The notes under the pieces are model-generated. The model was given only the letters and a program-made list of their open reading frames with translations. It was not told the DNA's origin and did not search any database. A stretch of DNA of 43,218 nt, from assembly GCA_011389745.1 (NCBI GenBank), contig JAABTQ010000027.1, positions 1-43,218 of the forward strand. The letters are read 5' to 3'. This document shows positions 1 to 8,055 of the stretch, in pieces (the first letter of the stretch is position 1; each line of letters opens with the position of its first letter). Made by a program: the position numbers and the translations under genes. The stretch comes from Desulfobacteraceae bacterium (GTDB lineage: Bacteria; Desulfobacterota; Desulfobacteria; Desulfobacterales; SKZT01).

Positions 1-510
1 TGATGGTGACAAAGAGATATTCATTATCACCAATTTACGAAAAAAGCAGCGGATGCACAAAAAAAATATCGGAACTATATCGTGATCGCTGGACAATAGA
101 GACAGCATTTCAGAATCTTGCAACAGATTTGAATTCCGAAATTAATACCCTGGGATATCCCCGGGCTGCTCTGTTCGAGTTTTGTGTCGCCCTGATCTCA
201 TAAATCGTGGTATCGGTCATCAAGGCAGTACTTAGCAGTTCACGGCACCGATATCATAGAAAATACATTGTCCGGCTATTATGTTGCTGATGAAATTTCG
301 GGCATCTACCGGGGAATGATGATTGCCATTGCTGATGAACAATGGATCGTTTTTCAGCAAATGACAATATCTGAGCTGGTGACAATACTTCAACAACTTG
401 CGGGAAATGTGAAATTGTCCAAATTTCGCAAGCACCCCAGAGGCCCGATAAAACCGCAACCGAAGCGAAAAAAAAAGCCCACACGTGTCTACAGCCAGAT
501 TACTTGCTGA
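1..510 (+). pseudogene. IS4-type transposase remnant (C-terminal part)
   Basis: The 5' end lies outside the window. The reading frame from base 3 encodes YRDRWTIETAFQNL, the Y-(2)-R-(3)-E signature that carries the last catalytic Glu of IS4-family DDE transposases. The frame is interrupted by TAA at 201-203. Homologous-looking sequence resumes in another frame near 237 (AVHGTDIIENTLSGYY) and ends with a basic tail (KPQPKRKKKPTRVY) at 510. At least one nonsense change and one frameshift are therefore present and the gene cannot make a full transposase. Terminal inverted repeats were not found downstream. Assignment to IS4 rests on the motif only. Confidence 0.75.
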
Positions 511-640
511 AAGAAAGAAAAAAAGTACTACCTTGAAAGGGATGTTTATACAGACTTAGCCGGTGAAGGCATATTGGATCCTTTGGTGAAGTATTAGGGG
601 AGAAGAAACATTTATATCGCTTTGGATAGGACAGTAAAAA

Positions 641-766
641 ATGGAAACTTATGATATAGAAAGCAAGATAAATTCTTTACCGGATGAATTAAAAAATGAA
701 GTTGTTGATTTTATCGACTTTTTAATAATGAAGAAGAAACGAGGATTTAATCGAAATTCTTCCTAA
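641..766 (+). CDS. Very short DUF2281-like protein (41 aa)
   Basis: ATG at 641 opens a 41-codon frame. Its core (IESKINSLPDELKNEVVDFI) matches my recollection of the DUF2281 pattern found in small antitoxin-like proteins, with an acidic helix followed by a basic end (KKKRGFNRNSS). Usual family members are about 60-80 residues, so this copy is short and may be a 3'-truncated remnant. No PIN or RelE-type partner follows; the next gene is a glycosyltransferase. No clear ribosome-binding site precedes the ATG. It may be an orphan antitoxin fragment or non-functional. Confidence 0.45.
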   Translation: METYDIESKINSLPDELKNEVVDFIDFLIMKKKRGFNRNSS

Positions 767-827
767 AATCCCACCATCGATATTAAAATGTAGAAAATAA
801 TGTATACAACCAATTTAAAAATAAACC

Positions 828-1958
828 ATGACAAAGCATATCATTATTTTTGGTAGTTTAAACAAGTCTCAAGAGTATAGTCGAAGTTTTATTCTTTGCA
901 AAGCATTTGAAGATTTAGGATGCAGACTTACCTATTGTACGGTAAGTTCCGGATTTACGCGATCTGGAATGAGTCCTATGCATAAAATTATTAGAACATT
1001 TCTTAATGCGCCGTTGCGATGGGTTCGTTTGATTTTTAAATATCTTTTGCTTCCTGATTACGACCTGATTTATGTTCCTTATCCTTCCCATTCAGATGCA
1101 TGGATAGCTTGTATATTGGCTAAAATAAAACAGAGTCCTTTAGCAGTAGATGCCTTTTTCGGGTTGTATGACACCATTGTAAGAGATCGAAAAATATTTG
1201 CTCCGACAAGTTTACCGGCAAAGCTGATTTGGCATTATGAAAATCAACTGCTTAAAGCTGCTGATTGTGTGCTTATGGACACTCAGGAACATGTCATTAT
1301 GATAGAAAATGATTATAAAATACCGGAGTACCGGTTAAAGGCAATTCCTGTTGGGATAGATGAGTTTTTATGGAGTCCTTCGGACATTCCTTCTGACGAA
1401 CCATTTAAAGTCATTTTTTGGAGCACCTTTATTCCTCTTCATGGTTCTGAAGTAGTAGCCCATGCTGCAAAATTGCTTGAAACACAATGCCCGGAAATTC
1501 GATTTTTAGTGATCGGAAAAGGACAGGAAGGAAAAAAGTTTAAACAGACAATTGAAAACTTAAAACCTAAAAATCTGCAATGGATTGAAGCTTTTATACC
1601 TTTGCAGCAAATTCAAAAATATGTTCAACAATCTCACTGCTGCCTGGGTATATTCGGAACACAGGAAAAAACTCAAAGAGTGATTCCATACAAAGCTTAT
1701 CAGACATTAGCCTCTTGCAGGCCCTTGATTACCGCACGCACAAGAGCCAGCGATGCTTTGTTTGATAATGGCATTAATGCAATTCTCGTCAATCCTGGTG
1801 ATCCGTTTGATCTATCGATGGCAATTCAACATCTGGCAACGGATCGGGCTCTGACAATGTCCATTGGGAAAAATGGACGTCATTTATATGAAACCCGACT
1901 GTCTAATAGTTTTATCAGAGCCCAGCTTGGAAAAGTTTTAGAATCTGTGGTCAGATGA
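828..1958 (+). CDS. Glycosyltransferase, GT4-like
   Basis: This 376-aa protein has the two-domain look of GT-B glycosyltransferases. The N-terminal half begins with a beta strand (HIIIFGSLNKSQEYSR) and contains DYDLIYVPYPSHSDAW. The C-terminal half has the nucleotide-sugar domain pattern, with FKVIFWSTFIPLHGSE, IRFLVIGKGQEGKKF and, near the end, YKAYQTLASCRPLITARTRAS. It probably transfers a sugar from an activated donor to a lipid or glycan acceptor in the cytoplasm. Its stop overlaps the start of the following membrane protein by 4 nt (ATGA), so the two are translationally coupled. Donor and acceptor cannot be told from sequence. The ATG has a poor ribosome-binding site. Confidence 0.8.
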   Translation: MTKHIIIFGSLNKSQEYSRSFILCKAFEDLGCRLTYCTVSSGFTRSGMSPMHKIIRTFLNAPLRWVRLIFKYLLLPDYDLIYVPYPSHSDAWIACILAKIKQSPLAVDAFFGLYDTIVRDRKIFAPTSLPAKLIWHYENQLLKAADCVLMDTQEHVIMIENDYKIPEYRLKAIPVGIDEFLWSPSDIPSDEPFKVIFWSTFIPLHGSEVVAHAAKLLETQCPEIRFLVIGKGQEGKKFKQTIENLKPKNLQWIEAFIPLQQIQKYVQQSHCCLGIFGTQEKTQRVIPYKAYQTLASCRPLITARTRASDALFDNGINAILVNPGDPFDLSMAIQHLATDRALTMSIGKNGRHLYETRLSNSFIRAQLGKVLESVVR

Positions 1959-2887
1959 AAATCAAAAGGCTAAAGGGATTCATTCAAATTTTGCTACTGA
2001 TGATTTTATTGTATTTTGTCGGCAAAGCAATTATTAAGCAGATCAGTAACATACACTGGGAAACATTAAAGGTTAACTATGTATTTCTGCTATTGGCACT
2101 TTTATCTGATATTATCACAAGGGTTTTCGGGGGAATTCTGTACAGTTCTCTTCTAACGCGACTGAATTCTTTCTTACCATATCGCATTGCCATGTCCATC
2201 AGTTGGTTGTCCCTTTTAGGAAAATATATTCCGGGCAAGATAGCAATTTTGGGAAGTGCTATGTATTTGTTATCTCTGTATAAAGTAAGACCTGAAATCG
2301 CAGCTATCGTGCCGGTTATGGCAAATGGATTGGTTGCTATTGTTTGTCTGTTTCTCTCCCTTCCCTTGCTTTTTTCCCAACAAGGAGGCAAAATCATTCC
2401 TTTCCCTCATTTCTGGTTTTTTCTGCTTCTCTTTATTGGAATTTTAACGATCCTTCCCAAAAATATATTAAGATTAACCAACTGGTTACTCAATCTTATT
2501 AGAAGACAATCTATACAAACGAATCTAAGATTGAAGCAGATGGTAATTCCTTTTGGTATAGTTCTTTTTCAGTGTCTATTTACAGGATTAACAACATGGT
2601 TAATGATGAGAGCGTTGACTACTGTTAGTGTTTCTGCAATTCCTATGGTTATTTCCATCAGCGTGTTGGCAGGAACATTGGGGTTTTTAGCCTTTTTCAG
2701 CCCCGCCGGATTAGGTGTCAGAGAAGGAGTATATTTGTTATTGTTAAGCCCATTTATCGGTTCGGAAATGGCTGTTTTGACAGCTGTGTGTCTTCGTCTT
2801 CTGCAAACTCTAATTGATTTGGTAATGGGTATAGCTGGATCGGGATTATTGCGTTTATCCACACACGAGGAGATAAAAAATGTCTGA
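1955..2887 (+). CDS. Flippase-like membrane protein (lysylphosphatidylglycerol synthase TM-region/UPF0104 family)
   Basis: This 310-aa polytopic membrane protein shows about eight hydrophobic segments and the family hallmarks: WLSLLGKYIPGKIA in the first third and FFSPAGLGVREGVYLLLLS near the C-terminus. The family includes AglD-like and MprF N-terminal domains and is often placed beside glycosyltransferases, where it is thought to help move lipid-linked sugars across the membrane. That role is inferred here. It overlaps the upstream glycosyltransferase by 4 nt and the downstream methyltransferase by 8 nt, which indicates one operon. A second member of the same family is encoded at the far end of the window (42098-43174, minus). 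Confidence 0.8.
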   Translation: MKIKRLKGFIQILLLMILLYFVGKAIIKQISNIHWETLKVNYVFLLLALLSDIITRVFGGILYSSLLTRLNSFLPYRIAMSISWLSLLGKYIPGKIAILGSAMYLLSLYKVRPEIAAIVPVMANGLVAIVCLFLSLPLLFSQQGGKIIPFPHFWFFLLLFIGILTILPKNILRLTNWLLNLIRRQSIQTNLRLKQMVIPFGIVLFQCLFTGLTTWLMMRALTTVSVSAIPMVISISVLAGTLGFLAFFSPAGLGVREGVYLLLLSPFIGSEMAVLTAVCLRLLQTLIDLVMGIAGSGLLRLSTHEEIKNV

Positions 2888-3620
2888 TGAATGGATACCG
2901 ATGCCAAGGTATAAACTGCGCAAGAACTTAATTAAGGCAATATTAAAACGAGAAACACTCAAAAACAAGTCCTGTCTTGAAATTGGATATGGGTCAGGAG
3001 ACATGTTATTGATGTATGCTCGGATGGGACTTCGTGCAGATGGTTATGATTTTTCTTCCATGGCCTATAAAAGTGCAAAAAGAAGAATAATCGAAAACAT
3101 TAAACTTTTTGAACAAAAGGACAAAATTGAAACAAAAGCTTATGATTATTTGATGGCATTTGAAGTCCTGGAGCATATCAAAGATGATGTAATGGCTTTA
3201 AAGGAGTTCGGTAGCTATTTGAAGGAAAATGGGAAAATGATTTTATCCGTCCCTGCCCATAAGTCAAAATGGGGAGCTAATGATATTTGTGCTGGTCATT
3301 TCCGCAGATACGAAAAAGATGAATTGAAAGAAAAATTAAAGACGGCTGACTTTAACCCTATATTTTTGTGGAATTATGGGTATCCTCTATGTCTTGTTCT
3401 TGATCCGATGCTTAACAATAGTCGTTCGTTGGATATAGAAACAAAAAAAGAAATAAAAAAAGAAGAACTATCAAAAGAAAGCGGTGTCAAGCGCAAAAAA
3501 ACTTTGCTGAATCAGATTGTTTCGAGCGATATTTTGCTTTTTCCTTTTTATATACTCCAAAAAATCTTTTTAAACTCTGATTTAGGTTCCGGATATATCA
3601 TTTTTGCAGAGAAATTATAG
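2880..3620 (+). CDS. Class I SAM-dependent methyltransferase
   Basis: This 246-aa protein has the SAM-binding motif I CLEIGYGSGDMLLMYARMG at about residues 34-52. An acidic residue of motif II lies in RADGYDFSS, and the post-II segment is YDYLMAFEVLEHIKDDVMAL. This is the methyltransf_11/23-type layout common in polysaccharide and lipid modification clusters. The start at 2880 is preceded by GAGGAG. The ORF overlaps the flippase-like gene by 8 nt, so it is the last gene of the three-gene unit. The C-terminal third is rich in Lys and Glu (IETKKEIKKEELSKESGVKR) and ends in a hydrophobic stretch. The substrate is unknown; a glycan or lipid acceptor fits the neighbours. Confidence 0.8.
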   Translation: MSDEWIPMPRYKLRKNLIKAILKRETLKNKSCLEIGYGSGDMLLMYARMGLRADGYDFSSMAYKSAKRRIIENIKLFEQKDKIETKAYDYLMAFEVLEHIKDDVMALKEFGSYLKENGKMILSVPAHKSKWGANDICAGHFRRYEKDELKEKLKTADFNPIFLWNYGYPLCLVLDPMLNNSRSLDIETKKEIKKEELSKESGVKRKKTLLNQIVSSDILLFPFYILQKIFLNSDLGSGYIIFAEKL

Positions 3621-3710
3621 TAATCTTTCTTCCTGACAGTTACAAAGGATCGCATTAAAGTCACCCATTTTTTTCTCAAAAATGCGATATCTGGTTTTTG
3701 CCGACCTATG

Positions 3711-4730
3711 CTATGGATTTCCTTTTATTCCCGATTTTTCATTTTGCGCCCGTTTTTTTTCAAGGTATAGAATCCTTTCCTGGGTGATCCGTATTCGGTC
3801 GAACATGTCGGCCAGCAGGCCAGTGACCAGAAATAGAAAACTGAACAACAGCAAAAAACCGGAACTGAAACCCGCCCATAAATGCCCCGTAAACTTTCCG
3901 GTTTGAATATAGTGAAGAAAAAAGAAAGCGCCCAGGAAAAAAGATAACAAAAATAATATGGCAGAAATGATTCCGAAAAATTTCAGAGGCTTGTAATCCC
4001 TGAGGGTTCGGAATATGATTTTGGCGGAATTGAAGGCGTATTTGAACACACTTCCGGCAACTTTTGACTTGCCGTGCTCCCTTTCTCCGCGAACATTCAA
4101 GGGCACTTCAATTATTTTGAGGTTTTTGAATGCCAGATCCAGAAAAGTTTCCTGGGTGTAGGTAAACTTTCCCAATAAATTGAGGTGCAGAAGCGTTTCA
4201 TTGGAATAAGCCCGGAAACCGCAGGAAACGTCATAAAATTTCTGTCCGGCAAGCATGCTTATCAGGCCTGACATACGCCGGTTCCCCCATTTTTTGATCC
4301 ATGGCATGGTTGGAACAAGCTCGGTATTCTTGAACCGGGATGCTGTGACAAAATCAGCACACCCTCCCAGGATCGGTTCCAGAAGCTTTGGAATGTCATT
4401 CGCGTCGAATTGACCGTCGCCGTCCATGTTGACCACTACATCAGCTCCCATGTTAAGTGCCTGCTGAATGCCGGTCTGAAAGGCTGCCCCAACCCCCATG
4501 TTTTGGGTATGAGACACAATATTTGCGCCGTATTTTTTGGATTCGAAAACGCTATTGTCGGTGGAACCGTCATTAATGACCAGAATATCGATAGTGTCAA
4601 TTCCAGGAATGGTTTCGGGAATGGAAGAAATTACTTTTCCAATGGTTTTTTCCTCGTTAAAACAGGGAATGATGACCACCAGGTGTTTTTTGCTATTGGA
4701 TTGGTATGAACCGAAATTGTCAATCGCCAT
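3711..4730 (-). CDS. Glycosyltransferase family 2 with C-terminal membrane segments (DPM1-like)
   Basis: This 339-aa protein opens with the GT2 signature HLVVIIPCFNEEKTIGKVI, followed by ILVINDGSTDNS and the metal-binding DxD region VVNMDGDGQFDANDIPKLL. The GT-A domain occupies about residues 15-235. Two hydrophobic segments follow (FFGIISAILFLLSFFLGAFF and a second near FLLLFSFLFLVTGLLADM), then a basic tail. This matches bacterial polyprenyl-phosphate mannosyl/glucosyl transferases and ArnC/GtrB-like enzymes that charge lipid carriers. It is convergent with the methyltransferase operon and probably serves the same surface-glycan pathway. No strong ribosome-binding site precedes the ATG. Confidence 0.85.
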   Translation of the reverse strand: MAIDNFGSYQSNSKKHLVVIIPCFNEEKTIGKVISSIPETIPGIDTIDILVINDGSTDNSVFESKKYGANIVSHTQNMGVGAAFQTGIQQALNMGADVVVNMDGDGQFDANDIPKLLEPILGGCADFVTASRFKNTELVPTMPWIKKWGNRRMSGLISMLAGQKFYDVSCGFRAYSNETLLHLNLLGKFTYTQETFLDLAFKNLKIIEVPLNVRGEREHGKSKVAGSVFKYAFNSAKIIFRTLRDYKPLKFFGIISAILFLLSFFLGAFFFLHYIQTGKFTGHLWAGFSSGFLLLFSFLFLVTGLLADMFDRIRITQERILYLEKKRAQNEKSGIKGNP

Positions 4731-5018
4731 GATTGTTAGAATTGCTGATATCGTTCAATATTAATGTAATGTACCGGCGTGATGAGCCGGAGATTTTTCA
4801 ATCGCCGAGGTGTCGGGCAGGATTTCGGCGCATATTATCTTTACAGGCTTTGGGCTGCTGAGGGTTGCTCCCTCAGAATGACACATAACAGCAGGGTTGC
4901 CTGAAAATTTTAATACTTACCGTTCATTATCCCTGACACGTTGCATTTCATCCTTCGCCGGAATGACGGAACTTGTTACTTGTAAGCCTCCCACTCGGCA
5001 TGCCGAGCCCAAACCAAT
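4731..5018. other. Intergenic region with fragments of dispersed repeats
   Basis: No gene is apparent. At about 4860-4884 it holds a partial copy, in reverse orientation, of the dispersed repeat whose forward form reads GTCATTCTGAGGGAGC (see 28505 and 31964). At about 4955-4972 there is CTTCGCCGGAATGACGG, an end of the repeat family seen in full at 27397-27481. The segment TCCCACTCGGCATGCCGAG just before 5010 is a hairpin matching the left extension of the palindromic repeats at 5754 and 13210. Confidence 0.5.
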
Positions 5019-5134
5019 AAGTAACTGCTCCCCCCTTTGAAAAAGGGGGGCCGGGGGGATTTGACAAGCTGAGGTCGTTTTAAAATCCCCCTAAATCCCC
5101 CTTTTTCAAAGGGGGGACTTGTGGGAAGTTACTT
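5019..5134. repeat. Palindromic MITE-like repeat, family A copy 1
   Basis: This 116-bp element has perfect 8-bp terminal inverted repeats (AAGTAACT at 5019-5026, AGTTACTT at 5127-5134). Inside it are long G/C tracts able to fold back: CCCCCCTTTGAAAAAGGGGGG on the left and CCCCCTTTTTCAAAGGGGGG on the right. Three further copies lie at 5754-5932, 11743-11848 and 13210-13326. It has no coding capacity, so any movement would need a transposase from elsewhere. Confidence 0.85.
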
Positions 5135-5144
5135 AGAATCACTA

Positions 5145-5199
5145 ATCATTGATAAAATCTCTCAATAAGTCAACCTATAATTTATGGCGGTCAATTTAA
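5145..5199. repeat. Direct repeat X, copy 1
   Basis: The roughly 55-bp stretch beginning ATCATTGATAAAATC and ending GGCGGTCAATTTAA recurs with few differences at 5949-6004. In both places it directly follows a family A palindromic repeat. The two composite modules flank a broken DsbA-like gene. Confidence 0.75.
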
Positions 5200-5200
5200 C

Positions 5201-5240
5201 CCCGATGATGCTTTGGAATTCACTCAACGTAATAGGATAT
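5201..5240. repeat. Short repeat E, copy 1
   Basis: The 40-bp segment beginning CCCGATGATGCTTTGGAATT resembles 6475-6514 (CCCGATGTTGCATTGGAATT), with roughly three quarters or more of positions identical. The first 15 bases also resemble the left arm of the inverted-repeat element at 16373. It may be one end of a mobile element. Confidence 0.5.
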
Positions 5241-5270
5241 GCCGTTAAATAGTAGTCATTCATTGATTCA

Positions 5271-5716
5271 ATGCCTCAAAAATACGGCGGTTTGAAATAT
5301 ATTAGAACCATGATTGAGGCAAACCCGGATAAAATTCGCCTGGTTCATTATCATTTTCCCATGGATCACCAATTCAATCCCATCGTACCGGAACCTTTTC
5401 ACGTGGGCTCGGGATTACTGGCCATGCTGGCCATTCATGCATCCGACCATGACAAATTCTGGGAAGCCAACGATATTTTTTTGTCAATCAATCTGGAAAC
5501 AGGAAAATTGAATATCGCGGAAATCGCATCATTATTGGATCTGGATGAAAAGGCGATGCTTGATTCCCTGAATGACCACACCATTCTGACCCGTCTGAGA
5601 GAAGATATTATCAAGGGTTAAAACTGGGCATTACCGGAACACCCGGATTTATTATCGACGGCATCTTGCACCAGGGGCAGATTCCGCCGGATGTTTTGAA
5701 ACGGTTTATCAGGTAA
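5271..5716 (+). pseudogene. Broken DsbA-like (thioredoxin-fold) protein
   Basis: The first frame (5271-5621) encodes a helical insert typical of DsbA/VKOR-associated thioredoxin domains (IRLVHYHFPMDHQFNPIV, then a helix-rich segment to TRLREDIIKG). A frameshift at about 5617-5622 moves the continuation into another frame. There GLKLGITGTPGFIIDG supplies the cis-Pro loop (GTPGF), and the protein ends VLKRFIR at the TAA at 5714-5716. The N-terminal part with the CxxC redox motif is missing: in-frame stops lie just upstream of 5271. The gene therefore lacks its active site and carries a frameshift. It sits between duplicated repeat modules, which suggests damage by repeat-mediated rearrangement. 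Confidence 0.8.
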
Positions 5717-5753
5717 GAAGCGTCCCACCCGGCTGCGCCGGGCCCAAACCGGC

Positions 5754-5932
5754 AAGTAACTGATACTCACTTTGAAAAATATGCTTGCAGCTGCTCCCCC
5801 ATTTGAAAAGCCGGCAAATAACTGCTCCCCCCTTTGAAAAAGGGGGGCCGGGGGGGATTTGACAAACTGAGGCCAATTTAAAAATCCCCCTAAATCCCCC
5901 TTTTTCAAAGGGGGACTTGTGAGGAGTTACTT
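5754..5932. repeat. Palindromic repeat family A copy 2, with internal partial duplication
   Basis: The core copy runs from 5816 (AAATAACT) to 5932 (AGTTACTT) with the same fold-back G/C tracts as copy 1. A second left end (AAGTAACT at 5754-5761, then a degraded TTTGAAAAAT and a CTGCTCCCCC start) precedes it, so the left side is partly duplicated. Upstream, at 5720-5749, lies the hairpin ACCCGGCTGCGCCGGG, which also precedes copy 4. Confidence 0.8.
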
Positions 5933-5948
5933 GTAAGAAGAAGCTCTG

Positions 5949-6004
5949 ATCATTGATAAAATTCCTCAATAAATCAACCCAATAATTTATGCCGGTCAAT
6001 TTAA
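5949..6004. repeat. Direct repeat X, copy 2
   Basis: This is the second copy of the stretch at 5145-5199. It begins ATCATTGATAAAATTCC, ends GCCGGTCAATTTAA and again follows a family A repeat. Together with copy 1 it brackets the broken DsbA-like gene. Confidence 0.75.
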
Positions 6005-6028
6005 ATTAACCAATGGCTTTTGAACAGT

Positions 6029-6235
6029 CTACAAAAATGGATTGACAATGGTTAAAAATTCGATTTTCTGCTGGTGTTGAAGATCTTCCGAATACAGCAT
6101 TGTGCATTCAGCATGAAGTGCTGCTGAGACAATCAATGAATCATAAAATCCAAATTTCCATCTCTCTGTAAGCTCTAGTGCTTTGTAAAACAGGTTGATC
6201 CCCCCATAAACTTCACACAGAGGCACCAGGACCAT
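6029..6235 (-). pseudogene. VapC-like PIN-domain toxin, N-terminally deleted
   Basis: The 68-aa frame contains only the C-terminal half of a PIN domain: WKFGFYDSLIVSAALHA (with the mid-domain Asp) and MLYSEDLQHQQKIEFLTIVNPF (the SEDLQ motif). Intact VapC proteins are about 130-140 residues. The N-terminal half with the first catalytic Asp and the conserved Glu is absent. The frame overlaps the end of the upstream antitoxin gene by 23 nt in a different phase, consistent with an internal deletion joining the antitoxin's 3' end to the toxin's middle. It cannot be an active nuclease as it stands. Confidence 0.75.
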
Positions 6236-6449
6236 AAAATTCGTCCCGGGAAAAGGTTTTGTTCGCTTTGGCGTAATTTAAATTTTCCATCAGGTTGTCA
6301 TATTCCCCGGAGCTTATCTGAGACTTCACGTACTGGTGCAACCATTCTCTGAATCTGGCATTTAAGGTGGAATTTTCCATTTGTGCCAAATTTCTGGCAT
6401 TTTGAATAAGTTCTTCGTCAGCACTTAAGGTAATATTTTTGATCATCAT
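6213..6449 (-). CDS. Ribbon-helix-helix-like antitoxin of a broken vapBC locus
   Basis: This 78-aa protein begins with the pattern MIKNITLSADEELIQNARNL, a short N-terminal strand then helices, as in RHH-type antitoxins that pair with PIN toxins. The central part (FREWLHQYVKSQ) and an acidic middle segment follow. The last residues (SRDEFYGPGASV) probably differ from the ancestral end, because a deletion appears to have fused this frame to the toxin's interior. Its toxin partner (6029-6235) is truncated, so the antitoxin is probably an orphan. Two adjacent ATGs (6449 and 6446) could start it; AAGG lies just upstream. Confidence 0.65.
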   Translation of the reverse strand: MMIKNITLSADEELIQNARNLAQMENSTLNARFREWLHQYVKSQISSGEYDNLMENLNYAKANKTFSRDEFYGPGASV

Positions 6450-6474
6450 CGCACCTTCATTTTGGTCGTATTAT

Positions 6475-6514
6475 CCCGATGTTGCATTGGAATTCACTCT
6501 GTATAATTGGATAT
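6475..6514. repeat. Short repeat E, copy 2
   Basis: This is the partner of 5201-5240; both share CCCGATG, TTGGAATTCACT and a final GGATAT. It lies immediately upstream of the broken vapBC locus, so the pair brackets the DsbA/vapC scar region. Confidence 0.5.
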
Positions 6515-6572
6515 ACTTAAGAGATTTTTGGTTAAGCGGCAGGATGCTACAAGTGATTTCTCAAAAAAGAGG

Positions 6573-7064
6573 CTATATGACGTTTCCTTCCAGAAGCCTG
6601 CGGATTTTATCCTGACTGTCTTTTGAACAGCTTTCCATTTCGTGATAACATTTTGAGCAAAAATATACGAAATCTTTGACAAAATGAACTTTACCAAAAG
6701 GAATTTTTTCCTCGCAAATACTGCAGTTAAACTCGGGACCCATTGCACACCGGGTTTTATTAATGTGCCGAACCCCAACTCCCCAAGCTTTTCCTCTATT
6801 GATTTCCTTGCACCAGAGAACCTTGGATCGGTAAAAATCGTAAACTTGAATCTCTTTGAAGTTTTTGGGCAACTTTTTTTCCAGCCGGATACATACATCC
6901 GAATGAGGTTTTACCTCATGGCGAGATTCGAAATACATGCCACCTTCGCTGATGTTTCGCATGTGCGCAGGCAACAATTTTTCCGTATTTTGTTTTACAA
7001 ACCTGATCGGTGTTTCCACATGATAACGGGGGTGCATACGTGGAATATAATGAGATTGATACAT
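6573..7064 (-). CDS. PilZ-domain protein with C-terminal zinc-ribbon-like Cys pairs
   Basis: This 163-aa protein has the two PilZ c-di-GMP motifs: RMHPRYHVETPIRF near residue 10 (RxxxR) and MRNISEGGMYFES at about 36-48 (a [D/N]xSxxG variant with Asn first). The remaining strands continue to about residue 110. The C-terminal 50 residues add CSICEEKIPFGK and YFCSKCYHEME, two CxxC pairs likely to bind zinc. It probably couples c-di-GMP to an unknown partner; an HD-GYP protein, an enzyme class that degrades c-di-GMP, is encoded at 23445. The start at 7064 has a GGAGG box. It appears monocistronic. Confidence 0.8.
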   Translation of the reverse strand: MYQSHYIPRMHPRYHVETPIRFVKQNTEKLLPAHMRNISEGGMYFESRHEVKPHSDVCIRLEKKLPKNFKEIQVYDFYRSKVLWCKEINRGKAWGVGVRHINKTRCAMGPEFNCSICEEKIPFGKVHFVKDFVYFCSKCYHEMESCSKDSQDKIRRLLEGNVI

Positions 7065-7106
7065 TTTTGCCTCCTTCCATAACCCAAAATAAGCAATTAG
7101 ATATAA

Positions 7107-7234
7107 GGTTTTAGCGATTAGCTTAATATTTTTAAAATGTTATAGAATGTCTATCTTAACCGGCCAAATGGAAGGCCTTTTAGTCCAATATTTGCCATTT
7201 TCTTGCTAAAACCTGATAGCTAAATGCTAATCGC
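7107..7234. repeat. Inverted repeat element
   Basis: GGTTTTAGC (7107-7115) pairs with GCTAAAACC (7205-7213), and the overlapping GCGATTAGC (7114-7122) pairs with GCTAATCGC (7226-7234). The interior is AT-rich and non-coding. It lies upstream of the PilZ gene. The alternating arms suggest a palindromic dispersed repeat rather than a terminator. Confidence 0.45.
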
Positions 7235-7350
7235 TCCCTTTTAAATTATGAGTGAGTATCTTTTGGATGCCAAAATGCGGGAAATTGTCAATCAGGGTAA
7301 TCCCTTATTAAAGATGGGTTCTTTGTGTATCCGGATTTTGGTTTTTTGGG

Positions 7351-8055
7351 TTATTCGAAACTTTCCAAAAACGGTTGAAACAAATAGCGAATTTCGTCTA
7401 AACATTCATCGATATCGATGAGTGCGAATTTTGCATATACGTCCAACAATATCAGGGCATTCACAGCGGAATCGGTCTGAACGGCGGTTCTGAGCCGTTT
7501 AAGCATGGCATGGTTAACCGTTTGTATCTCTTGGTATACTTTTAAGAGACCGTCCAATTCCACACCCGATGGATGGCCGTCATTTTTCAGAAAGTATTGA
7601 TTCAAAAGAAAAGTTGCAGCGGCTCGAAACAGGGTTTCTTCGTGACTCGCCAAAGGCAGATGAAACCGTCCCATGGGAATAAAAAACCGGGTGGCCGGGC
7701 ACCCGCAGGTTGCAATCAATAATCCCATCAGAGAACTGATTCCCCTTGCCACAGTGGTATCCTGAATAATAGTCCTGTCGTTGGTTACTACCTCAAGATG
7801 CACAGGTTCATATGACACTACATTACCAAACGTATGGATCAGGGGTAAAAGAATAGCAGCCTGGGGACAGTATGGAGTTTTATCCGATTTCAGACTGCAG
7901 TTGTCGCATTGATGAAATCCCAACTTAATCCATTCAGGGGGATTCTCGATGGGTTTTTGTATAAGCTCAAAAGGGTTGTCATTAAAACAATAATGAAAAA
8001 TTTCTTTTTTGCCATCCGGAAAAGTGAAAACATACTCGACCTGATAGGCGCACAT
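7351..8055 (-). CDS. Conserved hypothetical protein with Cys cluster
   Basis: I do not recognise this 234-residue family. The N-terminus is strand-rich (CAYQVEYVFTFPDGKKEIFHY). A Cys cluster follows (HQCDNCSLKSDKTPYCPQ), which could bind metal, then LLIATCGCPATRFF and a long helical C-terminal half rich in Leu and Ala. No signal peptide is visible. The start at 8055 (MCAYQ) is chosen because AGGAGA lies 6 nt upstream; a longer frame opening with TTG at 8085 has no ribosome-binding site. The gene lies 95 bp downstream of the tryptophanase gene on the same strand, so co-transcription is possible. Confidence 0.65.
   Translation of the reverse strand: MCAYQVEYVFTFPDGKKEIFHYCFNDNPFELIQKPIENPPEWIKLGFHQCDNCSLKSDKTPYCPQAAILLPLIHTFGNVVSYEPVHLEVVTNDRTIIQDTTVARGISSLMGLLIATCGCPATRFFIPMGRFHLPLASHEETLFRAAATFLLNQYFLKNDGHPSGVELDGLLKVYQEIQTVNHAMLKRLRTAVQTDSAVNALILLDVYAKFALIDIDECLDEIRYLFQPFLESFE

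Noticed and set aside
3649-3688. ATCGCATT ... AATGCGAT inverted repeat as a terminator between convergent genes
   Set aside because: The 24-nt loop and lack of a T-run after the stem make it too weak to list as a terminator.
5618-5999. Two overlapping 96-codon minus-strand frames rich in PPGPPFSKGG-like sequence
   Set aside because: These are translations of the family A repeat, which commonly yields spurious ORFs.
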